In this document: positions 1 through 7,645 of the stretch, piece by piece
How the letters are laid out: each line of letters begins with the position of its first letter
How positions within the stretch are numbered: position 1 is the stretch's first letter
Origin: DASWRT01 sp036403035
GTDB taxonomy: Bacteria; Pseudomonadota; Alphaproteobacteria; ATCC43930; CGMCC-115725
DNA length: 19,786 nucleotides
Assembly (NCBI GenBank): GCA_036403035.1
Contig: DASWRT010000191.1
Coordinates: forward strand, 1 to 19,786
Direction of reading: 5' to 3'
The notes under the pieces: model-generated
Database searches by the model: none
The model's input: only the letters and a program-made list of their open reading frames with translations
Told to the model about the DNA's origin: nothing
Program-made: the position numbers and the translations under genes

Positions 1-329
1 CGGAAGATGTGGATGTACGTGACGATGAAGAACATCGACGCGCCGTTCTGGTGGACGTACCGGAGCAGCCACCCGTAATTCACGTCGCGCATGATGCGCT
101 CGACGGAATTGAAGGCGTAGTCGATGTGCGGCGTGTACTGCATCGCCAGGAAGATGCCGGAGACGATCATGATCACCAGCATGATCCCGGCGAGCGAGCC
201 GAAATTGTACCAGTAGTTCAGGTTCTTCGGCGTCGGATACTCGTTCAGTTCATGGTTCATGAACGTGAAGATCGGAATCCGATGGTCGATCCAGCGGACG
301 ATCTTGTTGCGGGCGATGGGTGCTGCCAT
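1..329 (-). CDS. petB: Cytochrome b of the cytochrome bc1 complex, N-terminal part
   Basis: Membrane subunit of ubiquinol:cytochrome c reductase that carries the two b hemes and the quinone sites. The 109 visible residues begin MAAPIARNKIVRWIDHRIPI. They include the first membrane helix (about residues 44-64) and the family stretch RYVHQNGASMFF followed by YIHIF. His93 and His107, 14 residues apart, match the first pair of heme ligands of cytochrome b. The ATG follows the petA stop codon by 11 bases on the same strand, so the two genes form an operon, probably continued by the cytochrome c1 gene outside the window. Only the start is present; the gene is cut at the window edge and nothing suggests a broken gene. 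Confidence 0.95.
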   Translation of the reverse strand, partial: MAAPIARNKIVRWIDHRIPIFTFMNHELNEYPTPKNLNYWYNFGSLAGIMLVIMIVSGIFLAMQYTPHIDYAFNSVERIMRDVNYGWLLRYVHQNGASMFFIVTYIHIF

Positions 330-340
330 GGGATCGCCTA

Positions 341-889
341 CTAGCCGATCTTGATGGAGGTGTCGCCGGTGAAGGCGTACGGCGGGACGAGGAGGTTCTG
401 CGGCGCCGGTCCCTGCCGGATCCGGCCGGAGGTATCGTAGACCGAGCCGTGGCAGGGGCAGAACCAGCCGCCGAACGGGCCCTTCTCGTCGCCCGTCTTC
501 TGGCCCAGCGGAATGCAGCCGAGATGGGTGCAAACGCCGACGACGATGAGCCACTCGGTCTTCTTGACCCGGTCCGAGTCCTTCTGCGGATCGCGGAGCG
601 ACGAGACGTCGACCTCCTGCGCCGCCTTGATCTCCTCGGGCGTGCGGTGATCGATGAACACCGGCTTGCCGCGCCATGTCGCCGTGAGGCGCTGTCCGAC
701 CTGCACCGGCGAGAGGTCGATCTCGGTGCTGGCGAGCGCGAGCGCATCCTTCGCCGGGTTCATGCTGCTGATGAACGGCCAGATCGCGGAGCCCACGCCG
801 ACCGCGCCGACCGCGAGGGTGGTCAGCGTCAGGAAATCGCGGCGCGAGACCTCGGGGCCATGGGACTTCGGAAACGCCGTATCGGCCAT
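341..889 (-). CDS. petA: Ubiquinol-cytochrome c reductase Rieske iron-sulfur subunit
   Basis: The Rieske [2Fe-2S] protein passes electrons from ubiquinol to cytochrome c1 in the bc1 complex, on the periplasmic side of the membrane. The 182-residue protein has a twin-arginine motif (SRRDFL, residues 15-20), then one hydrophobic anchor (about 22-41). The cluster-binding motifs are CTHLGC (Cys120, His122, Cys125) and CPCHGS (Cys144, Cys146, His147). All ligands and the disulfide cysteines are present and the length is normal. The start is supported by an AAGGA-type ribosome binding site about 8 bases upstream on the minus strand. It is the first gene of the petAB operon and diverges from trmL, leaving 234 bp for both promoters; I found no convincing -35/-10 pair there. 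Confidence 0.97.
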   Translation of the reverse strand: MADTAFPKSHGPEVSRRDFLTLTTLAVGAVGVGSAIWPFISSMNPAKDALALASTEIDLSPVQVGQRLTATWRGKPVFIDHRTPEEIKAAQEVDVSSLRDPQKDSDRVKKTEWLIVVGVCTHLGCIPLGQKTGDEKGPFGGWFCPCHGSVYDTSGRIRQGPAPQNLLVPPYAFTGDTSIKIG

Positions 890-1123
890 GTAAGAATCCT
901 TCCTTCCCCGCCGACACAGGAGGGCGGTCGCGCGGCGAGAATTAAACCGTCGACCACCTTGAGCTATGTGACATGCCGCCGCAGAAAAGCGGCGCTGCCG
1001 CGGGGGTCACGGTCGCCGCGTCGGGTATAGTCGATTCACGCGCCCTTGCAAACCCGTCCGCATGTTCCTAGGAGCCTGCAACCATTTGCTTCAGCACGCT
1101 CCGGAAACCCCGCCCGCCTAGCC

Positions 1124-1633
1124 ATGCGTCTCGCCCTCTTCGAGCCGGACATACCGCAGAACGCCGGTGCGCTGATCCGCCTCGGCGCCTGCCTCGGCGT
1201 CCCGGTCGACATCGTCGAGCCGTGCGGGTTCGTGTTCAGCGACCGGCATCTCCGCCGCGCCGGCATGGACTATCTCGATCGCGCGGCGCTGCGCCGCTAC
1301 GATTCGTGGCCGGCGTACCGGCGCGAACGGCCGCCGGGACGCCTCGTCCTGCTGACGACGCGCGCGCCGCTCTGCTATCAGGATTTCGCCTTCGCGCCGG
1401 ACGACGCGCTGCTTCTCGGGCGCGAGTCGGCCGGCGTGCCGGATGACGTTCACGCGGCGTGCGACGCGCGGGTCCGCGTGCCGATGCGCGCCGGGCTCCG
1501 CTCGCTCAACGTCGCGCTCGCGGCGGCGATGGTGCTGGGCGAGGCGCTGCGGCAGACCGGCCTGCTCGGCGCGGTCGTCGAGGAGAGCAGGCAGACGGCG
1601 GCGATATCAGGAGACGATGATGCGAGAGGCTGA
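1124..1633 (+). CDS. trmL: tRNA (cytidine/uridine(34)-2'-O)-methyltransferase, TrmL/CspR type
   Basis: SPOUT-family enzyme that 2'-O-methylates the wobble base of certain leucine tRNAs using SAM. The 169-residue protein starts MRLALFEPDIPQNAGALIRL, the characteristic TrmL N-terminus. It carries the SAM-binding knot motifs LLLGRESAGVP (about residues 96-106) and VRVPMRAGLRSLNVALAAAM (about 117-136). The frame is open upstream to 1046, but the family alignment starts at the ATG at 1124, so I use that. The 3' end overlaps hemF by 17 bases, which suggests translational coupling. The last 20 or so residues are polar and poorly conserved, and they contain the hemF ribosome binding site at the DNA level. 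Confidence 0.92.
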   Translation: MRLALFEPDIPQNAGALIRLGACLGVPVDIVEPCGFVFSDRHLRRAGMDYLDRAALRRYDSWPAYRRERPPGRLVLLTTRAPLCYQDFAFAPDDALLLGRESAGVPDDVHAACDARVRVPMRAGLRSLNVALAAAMVLGEALRQTGLLGAVVEESRQTAAISGDDDARG

Positions 1634-2504
1634 CGCGGCGACTGCGATGGCGACCGTCGAGGCACGCAAGGGCCAGGCTGCTGCATGGTTCGAGTCGCTG
1701 CGCGACCGCATCTGCGCCGCGCTGGAAGATATCGAGGACGAGCTTGCCGCCAGCGGCGCCGCCAATGCCGCGCCGGGGCCGGGCCGCTTCGTCCGCAAGG
1801 CGTGGGAGCGGCCGGGCGGCGGCGGCGGCGTGATGTCGCTGATGAACGGACGCGCCTTCGAGAAGGCCGGCGTCAACGTCTCGACCGTGTTCGGCGAGTT
1901 TTCGCCCGAGTTCCGCGCGCAGATCCCGGGCGCCGCCGAGGATCCGCGCTTTTGGGCGGGCGGCATCTCGCTCGTCATCCACCCGCGCTCGCCGCTGGTT
2001 CCGGCGGTGCACATGAACACCCGCCACATCGTCACGACCAAGGGCTGGTTCGGGGGCGGCGCCGACCTCACCCCGATGTTTCCGAACGACGCCGACACGG
2101 CCGACTTCCACGCGGCGCTCAAGGCGGCCTGCGACCGCCACGACCCCGGCTACCACCCGCGCTTCAAGGCATGGTGCGACGAGTATTTCTTCCTGAAGCA
2201 CCGCAACGAGCCGCGCGGCGTCGGCGGCATCTTCTACGACTATATCGACAGTGGCGATTGGGCGCGGGACTTTGCCTTCACGCGCGACGTCGGCGAGGCG
2301 TTCCTGGCGGTCTACCCCACGCTGGTTCGCCGCCACATGCACGCGCCGTGGACCGACGAGCAGCGCCGCCACCAGCTCGTGAAGCGCGGCCGCTACGTCG
2401 AATTCAACCTGCTCTACGACCGCGGCACGCTGTTCGGCCTCAAGACCGGCGGCAACGTCGAGGCGATCCTGATGTCGCTGCCGCCCGAGGTCGCGTGGCC
2501 ATAG
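1617..2504 (+). CDS. hemF: Oxygen-dependent coproporphyrinogen III oxidase
   Basis: Converts coproporphyrinogen III to protoporphyrinogen IX by oxidative decarboxylation in heme synthesis; cytoplasmic and O2-requiring. The 295-residue protein shows the HemF signatures: GGGGG (about residues 67-71), FEKAGVNVSTVFGEFSPEFR, HMNTRHIVTTKGWFGGGADLTP, WCDEYFFLKHRNEPRGVGGIFYDY and RGRYVEFNLLYDRGTLFGLKTGG. The start is chosen by the CAGGAGA ribosome binding site at 1608-1614; a second ATG follows at 1620. The protein stops at '...PPEVAWP', without the 25-residue tail of the E. coli enzyme. As I recall, alphaproteobacterial HemF proteins normally end like this. Cotranscribed with trmL. Confidence 0.96.
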   Translation: MMREADAATAMATVEARKGQAAAWFESLRDRICAALEDIEDELAASGAANAAPGPGRFVRKAWERPGGGGGVMSLMNGRAFEKAGVNVSTVFGEFSPEFRAQIPGAAEDPRFWAGGISLVIHPRSPLVPAVHMNTRHIVTTKGWFGGGADLTPMFPNDADTADFHAALKAACDRHDPGYHPRFKAWCDEYFFLKHRNEPRGVGGIFYDYIDSGDWARDFAFTRDVGEAFLAVYPTLVRRHMHAPWTDEQRRHQLVKRGRYVEFNLLYDRGTLFGLKTGGNVEAILMSLPPEVAWP

Positions 2505-2565
2505 CGGCGGCACGCGCGCCGCGCTACCGGCATTTTGCAATCGGCACCGGATACGGCGGGGCGCC

Positions 2566-3867
2566 GTGAGCCAAGGCGACGCCAAAACAGCATATCCGGC
2601 GATTGCCGGAAACGCCGCTCCGCCGCCCGCAGCGAGCGAGCGGCGGAGCGGCTGGCTTCTGGTCTGGGCGCTCGCGATCGCCCAGCTCGTCTCGTGGGGT
2701 TCGATCTACTACGCGTTCCCGCTCTTCGTCGTGCCGATGGAGACGGATTTCGGGTGGAGCCGGACGGCGATCAACGGCGCGCTGTCGTTCGGACTCCTGA
2801 TGTCGGGCTTGTTCGCCTACCCGGTGGGCGCATGGATCGACCGCCATGGCGGACGCCTTGTGATGTCGCTCGGCTCGGCCCTGGGCGCCGCGCTGCTCGC
2901 CGCGTGGTCGCGGATCGACAGCATCGCCGTTCTGTACGCGATCTGGTTCGGGCTCGGGCTCGCGATGGCGGCTTCGCTCTATGAGCCGGTCTTCGCGGTC
3001 GTCACCCGCAGCTTCCCCCGGAGCTACCGGACGAGGATCACGGCGCTGACGCTGATCGGCGGGTTCGCGAGCACCGTCTTCATCCCGGCCACGCAGTTGC
3101 TCATCGGCTGGTATGGCTGGCGTGACGCACTGGTGGCGCTCGCGGTCTGCGTCGCGGCGTTCTGCCTGCCGGTCCACGCGCTGCTCCTGCGAGATGGAGA
3201 CAGCGGCGGCGCGGCGGACGCGACCGGCGCCGCGCACGATGCCCGGCCGATTGCCGGCGATGCCTTGCGCCGCGCCCTCCGCCATCCCGTGTTCTGGGCG
3301 CTCGCTCTGTGCTTCACCGCGTATTACGCGGCGTTCTCGGCGATGACGTTCCACATCATCCCGCTCCTGACCGAGCGCGGCATTCCGACCGTAACCATCA
3401 TCGCGGCGATCGCGGTGATCGGGCCGGCGCAGGTGGCGGGCCGCATCGTCCTGCTTGCGTTCGGACCGCATCTGCCGACGGCAGCCGTCGGCCGAGCGGT
3501 CATGCTCGCCCTGGTGGCGTCCTTCCTCGTGCTGATCGTCTTTCCTGCCTCGACCGCCGCGCTCTTCGTCTTCGCCGCGATCTACGGCGCCGCGAACGGG
3601 CTGATGACGATCATCCGCGGCATGGCGGTGCCGGACCTCATGTGGCGCGAGGGTTACGGCGCGATCAACGGCGCGCTCACCGTCCCGTCCAACGTCGCGA
3701 AGGCCGTCGCGCCGTTCGGCGCCGCGCTCCTCTGGGACGCGGCCGGCAACTACGACGCCGTCCTGTGGTGGCTGACCGCGGGCGCTTCCATCGCCGCCTT
3801 CGCCTTCTGGTACGCCGCCGCTGCCGCTGGCCGGCACCCGGTCCATGTCCATGATGCGTCCGCTTGA
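2566..3867 (+). CDS. MFS transporter, substrate unknown
   Basis: A 433-residue inner-membrane protein with about twelve hydrophobic segments, the first around residues 29-51 (GWLLVWALAIAQLVSWGSIY). The loop after the second membrane segment has AYPVGAWIDRHGGR, a form of the MFS motif-A loop (G-x-x-x-D-R-x-G-x-R). A hydrophilic loop of about 40 residues (210-245) splits the protein into two halves of six segments. The general layout resembles monocarboxylate/oxalate-formate-type MFS carriers, but I cannot name a substrate. The start is the GTG at 2566, 61 bases after the hemF stop; no strong Shine-Dalgarno is visible, so the start is uncertain by a few codons. It may be cotranscribed with trmL-hemF. 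A small hairpin with a GAAA loop lies at 3909-3922, about 40 bases past the stop. Confidence 0.88.
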   Translation: MSQGDAKTAYPAIAGNAAPPPAASERRSGWLLVWALAIAQLVSWGSIYYAFPLFVVPMETDFGWSRTAINGALSFGLLMSGLFAYPVGAWIDRHGGRLVMSLGSALGAALLAAWSRIDSIAVLYAIWFGLGLAMAASLYEPVFAVVTRSFPRSYRTRITALTLIGGFASTVFIPATQLLIGWYGWRDALVALAVCVAAFCLPVHALLLRDGDSGGAADATGAAHDARPIAGDALRRALRHPVFWALALCFTAYYAAFSAMTFHIIPLLTERGIPTVTIIAAIAVIGPAQVAGRIVLLAFGPHLPTAAVGRAVMLALVASFLVLIVFPASTAALFVFAAIYGAANGLMTIIRGMAVPDLMWREGYGAINGALTVPSNVAKAVAPFGAALLWDAAGNYDAVLWWLTAGASIAAFAFWYAAAAAGRHPVHVHDASA

Positions 3868-3986
3868 GCGAACCGACGAGCACGGCGCAGCGCCGAACTT
3901 GTCCGACTCACCGAAAGGTGATGGGCGCTTTGCGGCCGTGACGGCTATAGAGGACCGGTCAGCGCCACAAATAAAGCACCGGAGCC

Positions 3987-4853
3987 ATGACGATCGCGCC
4001 GCGCCCGTCCGCCATCTTCCTGCTCGCCGCTCTCGGCATCGCCGCCGCCCTGCCGGCCACCGCCGCCGAGAAGCTGCATTTCGCCGTCGGACCGTTCCAG
4101 CCGACGCCGAGCGAGACCAAGACCGCGTACGAGCCGTTCTTCAAATACCTCGCCGGCAAGCTCGACACCGACTACGACCTCGTCGTCACCAATGACTGGG
4201 CCGGCATCGCGGTGGCGCTCGCGAACGAACAGACGGACGTCGCGTGGATGGGGCCGTGGGGCTACGTCCTCGCCAATGCCGAAGGCGGCGCGCAGGCGAT
4301 CGCCACGGTGAAGTACGACGGCAAGCCGTTCTACAACGCTATCGTCGTCTCCCGCCCCGGCCTCGGCATCAAGAACTGGCCGGACGACGCGAAGGGCAAG
4401 TCGATCTCGTTCGCCGACGTCGGCTCGACCTCGGGCTGGCTGATCCCGACCTACTGGTTCAAGAGCAAGGGGGTCGACCCGAAGACATTCTTCCAGTACC
4501 GCGACGGCGCCTCGCACCCGGCGAACGAGCTGGCCGTCGTCACCGGACAGGTCGACCTCGCGACCGACTACGACCGCAACCGCAACAGCATGATCGAGAA
4601 GGGCACGATCCCGAAGGACGCGACGGAGATCGTCTGGACCTCGGAACCGCTGCCCAACGATGCGCTTGCGGTGCGCAAGGGCTTCGATCCGGCGCGGATC
4701 GCGAAGATTCAGGCGGCGCTCGCGGCGATCACCGAGGAGGAGGCGAAGTCGATCATGCCGGCTCACTACACCGGCTGGATCCCGGCGACGCACGCGAGCT
4801 ACAAGCTGATCGAGGATGCCGGCGTTGCTGTCGGTCGCATCAAGCCGCACTGA
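3987..4853 (+). CDS. phnD: Phosphonate-type ABC transporter, periplasmic substrate-binding protein
   Basis: Periplasmic receptor that delivers phosphonate-like or related phosphorus ligands to a PhnE/PhnC importer. The 288-residue protein has a Sec signal peptide (residues 1-27, cleavage likely after ATAA). The mature protein has the PhnD/PBP2 features FAVGPFQPTPSETKTAYEPF, NDWAGIAVALANEQTDVAWMGP and FADVGSTSGWLIPTYWF. A GGAG ribosome binding site precedes the ATG. It is the first gene of a three-gene phnDEC operon. A 7-bp terminator-like hairpin starts at the stop codon. No C-P lyase, phosphonatase or phosphite dehydrogenase gene lies nearby, so the ligand (phosphonate, phosphite or phosphate ester) cannot be told from this window. 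Confidence 0.92.
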   Translation: MTIAPRPSAIFLLAALGIAAALPATAAEKLHFAVGPFQPTPSETKTAYEPFFKYLAGKLDTDYDLVVTNDWAGIAVALANEQTDVAWMGPWGYVLANAEGGAQAIATVKYDGKPFYNAIVVSRPGLGIKNWPDDAKGKSISFADVGSTSGWLIPTYWFKSKGVDPKTFFQYRDGASHPANELAVVTGQVDLATDYDRNRNSMIEKGTIPKDATEIVWTSEPLPNDALAVRKGFDPARIAKIQAALAAITEEEAKSIMPAHYTGWIPATHASYKLIEDAGVAVGRIKPH

Positions 4854-5664
4854 AGACGGGACAGGCGCCGTCTTTCTTTATCCCGATCCGGCGGCGCGAG
4901 GGCTCGCCGGGCGGGGCTGGCGGTTCGCGGCCGGGCTGGCGGCGGCGGCCCTCCTCTACGGCTTCTGCCTCTCGGTCGCGGAGATCGATCCGGCGCGGCT
5001 GTGGCGCGGGCTGCCGCGCCTCGCCGCATGGACGGTCCGCGCGTGGCCGCCCGACCTCTCCGAGTTGCCGGTCCTGCTGCGCCGCGCCGCCGAGACGCTG
5101 GCCATCGCGACGCTCGGCACGACCGCGGCGGCGCTGCTCGCGGCGCCGCTCGCGCTGCTGGGCGCGCGCAACGTCGCGCCGGGCGCCCTGCTCCATTACC
5201 CGGCACGCTGGTGCCTCAACATGCTGCGCGGCATCGACTCGTTCGTGTTCGCGCTGCTCTTCGTCGCGGCCGTCGGTCTCGGCCCGTTCGCCGGAGCGAT
5301 CGGCGTCGCCCTGCATTCCACCGGCTCGGTCGCGAAGCTGTGGGCGGAGGCGATCGAGGCGGTCGAGCCGGGGCCGCTGGAAGCGGCGGCGATGACCGGC
5401 GCCGGCCGGCTGAAGATCGTGCTCTACGCGCTGCTGCCGGACGTGCTGCCGACGCTGGCCTCGACCGCGCTCTATGTCTGGGAGTTCAACGTCCGCTCCT
5501 CGACGGTGCTCGGGCTGGTCGGCGCCGGAGGCATCGGACAGGAGCTGAAGAACAGCGTCGACCTCCTGGTCTTCCCGCGCGTGCTGACGATCCTGCTGAT
5601 CATCCTGGCGATGGTGACGCTGATCGACCAGCTCAGCGCGTGGCTGCGCCGCCGCCTGCTCTGA
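4816..5664 (+). CDS. phnE: Phosphonate-type ABC transporter, permease subunit
   Basis: Inner-membrane channel subunit of the importer. The 282-residue protein has about six hydrophobic segments. The cytoplasmic EAA loop (EAAAMTGAGRLKIVLYALLP, about residues 189-208), which docks on the ATPase, is followed by FNVRSSTVLGLVGAGGIGQEL, typical of PhnE. The only plausible start is the ATG at 4816, which lies 38 bases inside phnD in another frame; no ATG or GTG follows before the conserved part. The first 25 or so residues are hydrophilic and not conserved-looking, and at the DNA level they contain the hairpin after phnD. Translation is probably coupled to phnD. The stop is 13 bases before the phnC ATG. 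Confidence 0.92.
   Translation: MPALLSVASSRTEDGTGAVFLYPDPAARGLAGRGWRFAAGLAAAALLYGFCLSVAEIDPARLWRGLPRLAAWTVRAWPPDLSELPVLLRRAAETLAIATLGTTAAALLAAPLALLGARNVAPGALLHYPARWCLNMLRGIDSFVFALLFVAAVGLGPFAGAIGVALHSTGSVAKLWAEAIEAVEPGPLEAAAMTGAGRLKIVLYALLPDVLPTLASTALYVWEFNVRSSTVLGLVGAGGIGQELKNSVDLLVFPRVLTILLIILAMVTLIDQLSAWLRRRLL
4853..4880 (+). terminator. Intercistronic terminator-like hairpin after phnD
   Basis: AAGACGG (4853-4859) pairs perfectly with CCGTCTT (4868-4874) around an 8-base loop, followed directly by the pyrimidine tract TCTTTAT. The hairpin begins at the last base of the phnD stop codon and lies within the first codons of phnE. This is the arrangement of a leaky terminator or mRNA-protecting stem that makes the binding protein more abundant than its permease. 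The structure is seen in the sequence; its activity is inferred. Confidence 0.5.
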
Positions 5665-5677
5665 CGGATTGGACGCG

Positions 5678-6466
5678 ATGCGCACGCCCGCCCTCGCCGC
5701 CACCGGCCTGACGAAACGCTACGGCGACCGGCTCGTGCTCGACGGCGCGTCGATCGAGCTGGCGCCGGGCGAGGTCGTCGCCGTGCTCGGGCCGAGCGGC
5801 GCCGGCAAGACGACGCTGTTCCGCTGCCTGACGCGCCTTGCCGAGCCGGACGCGGGCGAGATCCTGGTCGATGGCGCGCCGCTGCATGCGCTGCGCGGAC
5901 GGCGGCTCGCTGCGGCGCGGCGCAACATCGGCCTCGTCTTCCAGCACCACAACCTGATCCACCGGCTCAGTGCGCTCGACAACGTGCTGGCCGGACGGCT
6001 CGGCCACGCGCCGCTGTGGCGCGTCGCGCTCCGCGCCTTCGACCGCGCCGACCGGCAGCTTGCGCTCGCCGCGCTCGATCGCGTCGGGCTGCTCGACCGT
6101 GCCGGGCAGCGCGCCGACACGCTCTCCGGCGGGCAACGGCAGCGCGTTGCGATCGCGCGCGTCCTGGCGCAGCGGAGCCGGATCGTCCTCGCCGACGAAC
6201 CGGTCGCCAGCCTCGACGCCGAGACCGCGCAGACAATTATGGAGTTGCTGCGCGACATCGCGCGCGAGCGCGGCATCGCGATATTGTGCAGCCTGCACCA
6301 GCCGGACCTCGCGGCGCGCTACGGCGACCGGCGGCTGCGGCTCGTCGGCGGACGGCTCGAAGAGACCGCACCGACGCCATCCGCCGCGGCGGATGGAACT
6401 GGGGAAGATGTCGAGGCGTTCACTATCCCCTTGCAAAGGCGCGGCCGAAGCTTCACGCTTCGTTAA
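5678..6466 (+). CDS. phnC: Phosphonate-type ABC transporter, ATP-binding subunit
   Basis: Cytoplasmic ATPase of the importer. From the ATG at 5678 the protein has 262 residues. It has Walker A GPSGAGKTT (38-46), the Q-loop region FQHHNLIHRLSALDNVLAGRLG (a PhnC-type pattern), the signature LSGGQRQRVAIAR, Walker B IVLADEP and the H-loop histidine in SLHQ. All motifs are intact. A TTG at 5669 in frame is an alternative start, but the ATG has a GGA element just upstream. The last 35 or so residues (after GGRLEET) are not typical of the family and may be a read-out tail. They overlap a CGAAGC/GCTTCG inverted repeat (6446-6462) next to the stop. Last gene of phnDEC. Confidence 0.93.
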   Translation: MRTPALAATGLTKRYGDRLVLDGASIELAPGEVVAVLGPSGAGKTTLFRCLTRLAEPDAGEILVDGAPLHALRGRRLAAARRNIGLVFQHHNLIHRLSALDNVLAGRLGHAPLWRVALRAFDRADRQLALAALDRVGLLDRAGQRADTLSGGQRQRVAIARVLAQRSRIVLADEPVASLDAETAQTIMELLRDIARERGIAILCSLHQPDLAARYGDRRLRLVGGRLEETAPTPSAAADGTGEDVEAFTIPLQRRGRSFTLR

Positions 6467-6485
6467 CTATAAATCCTCACTGTCG

Positions 6486-6506
6486 GGCTCCATCGGGAGC
6501 CTTTTT
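6486..6506 (+). terminator. Intrinsic terminator of phnDEC, overlapping the next gene's ribosome binding site
   Basis: GGCTCC (6486-6491) and GGAGCC (6496-6501) form a perfect 6-bp stem with an ATCG loop, followed by five T (6502-6506). It lies 20 bases after the phnC stop and looks like a rho-independent terminator. The T-run is followed one base later by the ATG (6508) of the hydrolase gene, and the GGGAG in the right arm is that gene's only visible ribosome binding site. Confidence 0.7.
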
Positions 6507-6507
6507 G

Positions 6508-7620
6508 ATGCGCCTCATTTCACTTTTATTCGCCGCCTCCATCATCCTCTCCGGCTGCGCCGCCAACCCGGCGATCAGCCTCGATGTAGATGAGCAGGTC
6601 TGGCCATCGTCGGCAACGGCTCTCGCCGGGATCGCAGCCAATCCGCTGCCATCGGCCCGTGCGAATGCGGCGACGCTGACGGATAAGCGGTTCGTCACGA
6701 GCGACGGAACGGCGCTGCCGCTTTGCGCCTGGGTTCCCGACGAGGCGCCGAGAGCCGTCGTGCTGGCGCTGCACGGCTTCAACGACTATTCGAACGCCTT
6801 CGCCGTCCCCGGCCCCGCCTTCGCGCGCCACGGCATCCTGACCTATGCCTACGACCAGCGGGGCTTCGGCGCCGGTCCGAACCACGGCCGCTGGGCCGGG
6901 CAGGACAAGATGGTCGGCGACGCGGTGGAAGCGGCGCGGCTGCTGCGCCGACGGCATCCCGATCTGCCGCTGTACGTAATGGGCGAAAGCATGGGCGGCG
7001 CCGTGGCGATCCTCGCCGCGTCCGGCACCGCGACGACGGCGCCGGCCGACGTCGACGGCGTCATCCTCGTCGCACCCGCCGTCTGGGGCCGGCAGACGAT
7101 GAACATGTTCGAGCGCGCCGGCTTGTGGCTGGCCGATCTCATGCCGTCGCTGCACGTGTCCGGCAGCGACCTGCCGATCACGGTGATGCCGTCGGACAAT
7201 CTGCCGATGCTGCGCGCCTTCAACGCCGATCCGTTCGTCATCAAGGAGACGCGGGCCGACGCGGTGGCCGGTCTCGTCGACCTGATGTCGAGCGCGCTCG
7301 ACGCAGCCCCCCGCTTCGCGGCGCCGGCGCTGATTCTGTACGGCGAGCGCGACGAGATCGTGCCGCGGCCGCCGGTCGCGCGCATGGTCGCCAACCTGCC
7401 GCGGTCCGCCGGCACGCGGCAGCGCGTCGCCTTCTATCCCCGGGGCTATCACATGCTGATGCGCGATCTCTCCGGCGATGTCGTGATCGACGATGCGATC
7501 GCCTGGATCGAAAACCACAAGGCGTCGCTTCCCTCCGGTCTCGACCGCGGCGCCCGCACCACGCTCGCGGGCGGCGGCAGCAGCGCGGGACCGAGATTCG
7601 CGGCGGCCGAACTCCCGTAA
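6508..7620 (+). CDS. Lipoprotein alpha/beta hydrolase, monoacylglycerol lipase/lysophospholipase-like
   Basis: A serine hydrolase expected to act on lipid or other ester substrates at the cell envelope. The 370-residue protein starts with a lipoprotein signal (LSGC, lipid-attached Cys17). The hydrolase fold has HGFNDYS as the oxyanion-side loop (HGF, about residues 89-91), the nucleophile elbow GESMGG (Ser161), the acid in GERDEIVP (Asp282) and the base in GYHML (His315), a complete catalytic triad. The pattern is that of the Hydrolase_4/PldB group. Start choice: the ATG at 6508 gives the signal peptide and has GGGAG 8 bases upstream. That site is inside a terminator hairpin, so expression may be low or regulated. 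The C-terminus (about 345-370) is Gly/Ala-rich and probably disordered. Substrate unknown. Confidence 0.88.
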   Translation: MRLISLLFAASIILSGCAANPAISLDVDEQVWPSSATALAGIAANPLPSARANAATLTDKRFVTSDGTALPLCAWVPDEAPRAVVLALHGFNDYSNAFAVPGPAFARHGILTYAYDQRGFGAGPNHGRWAGQDKMVGDAVEAARLLRRRHPDLPLYVMGESMGGAVAILAASGTATTAPADVDGVILVAPAVWGRQTMNMFERAGLWLADLMPSLHVSGSDLPITVMPSDNLPMLRAFNADPFVIKETRADAVAGLVDLMSSALDAAPRFAAPALILYGERDEIVPRPPVARMVANLPRSAGTRQRVAFYPRGYHMLMRDLSGDVVIDDAIAWIENHKASLPSGLDRGARTTLAGGGSSAGPRFAAAELP

Positions 7621-7627
7621 ACGCCGC

Positions 7628-7645
7628 GGACGGCTCCGACCGTCC
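7628..7645. terminator. Hairpin between convergent genes
   Basis: GGACGG (7628-7633) and CCGTCC (7640-7645) form a 6-bp stem in the 24-bp gap between the hydrolase stop and the stop of the convergent small gene. There is no clear T-run on either strand, so a bidirectional terminator is only a suggestion. Confidence 0.3.

Noticed and set aside
1003..1031. TATAGT at 1026-1031 as a -10 box for trmL.
   Set aside because: No acceptable -35 element 16-18 bases upstream.
2490..2565. HemF lacks the 25-residue C-terminal tail seen in the E. coli enzyme, suggesting a truncation.
   Set aside because: The three frames downstream contain no remnant of the tail, and alphaproteobacterial HemF proteins, as I recall them, end in the same '...PPxVxWP' form. 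Normal for the lineage.
3946..3951. TATAGA before phnD as a promoter -10 box.
   Set aside because: The expected -35 position is GC-rich and unlike TTGACA; no PhoB box either.
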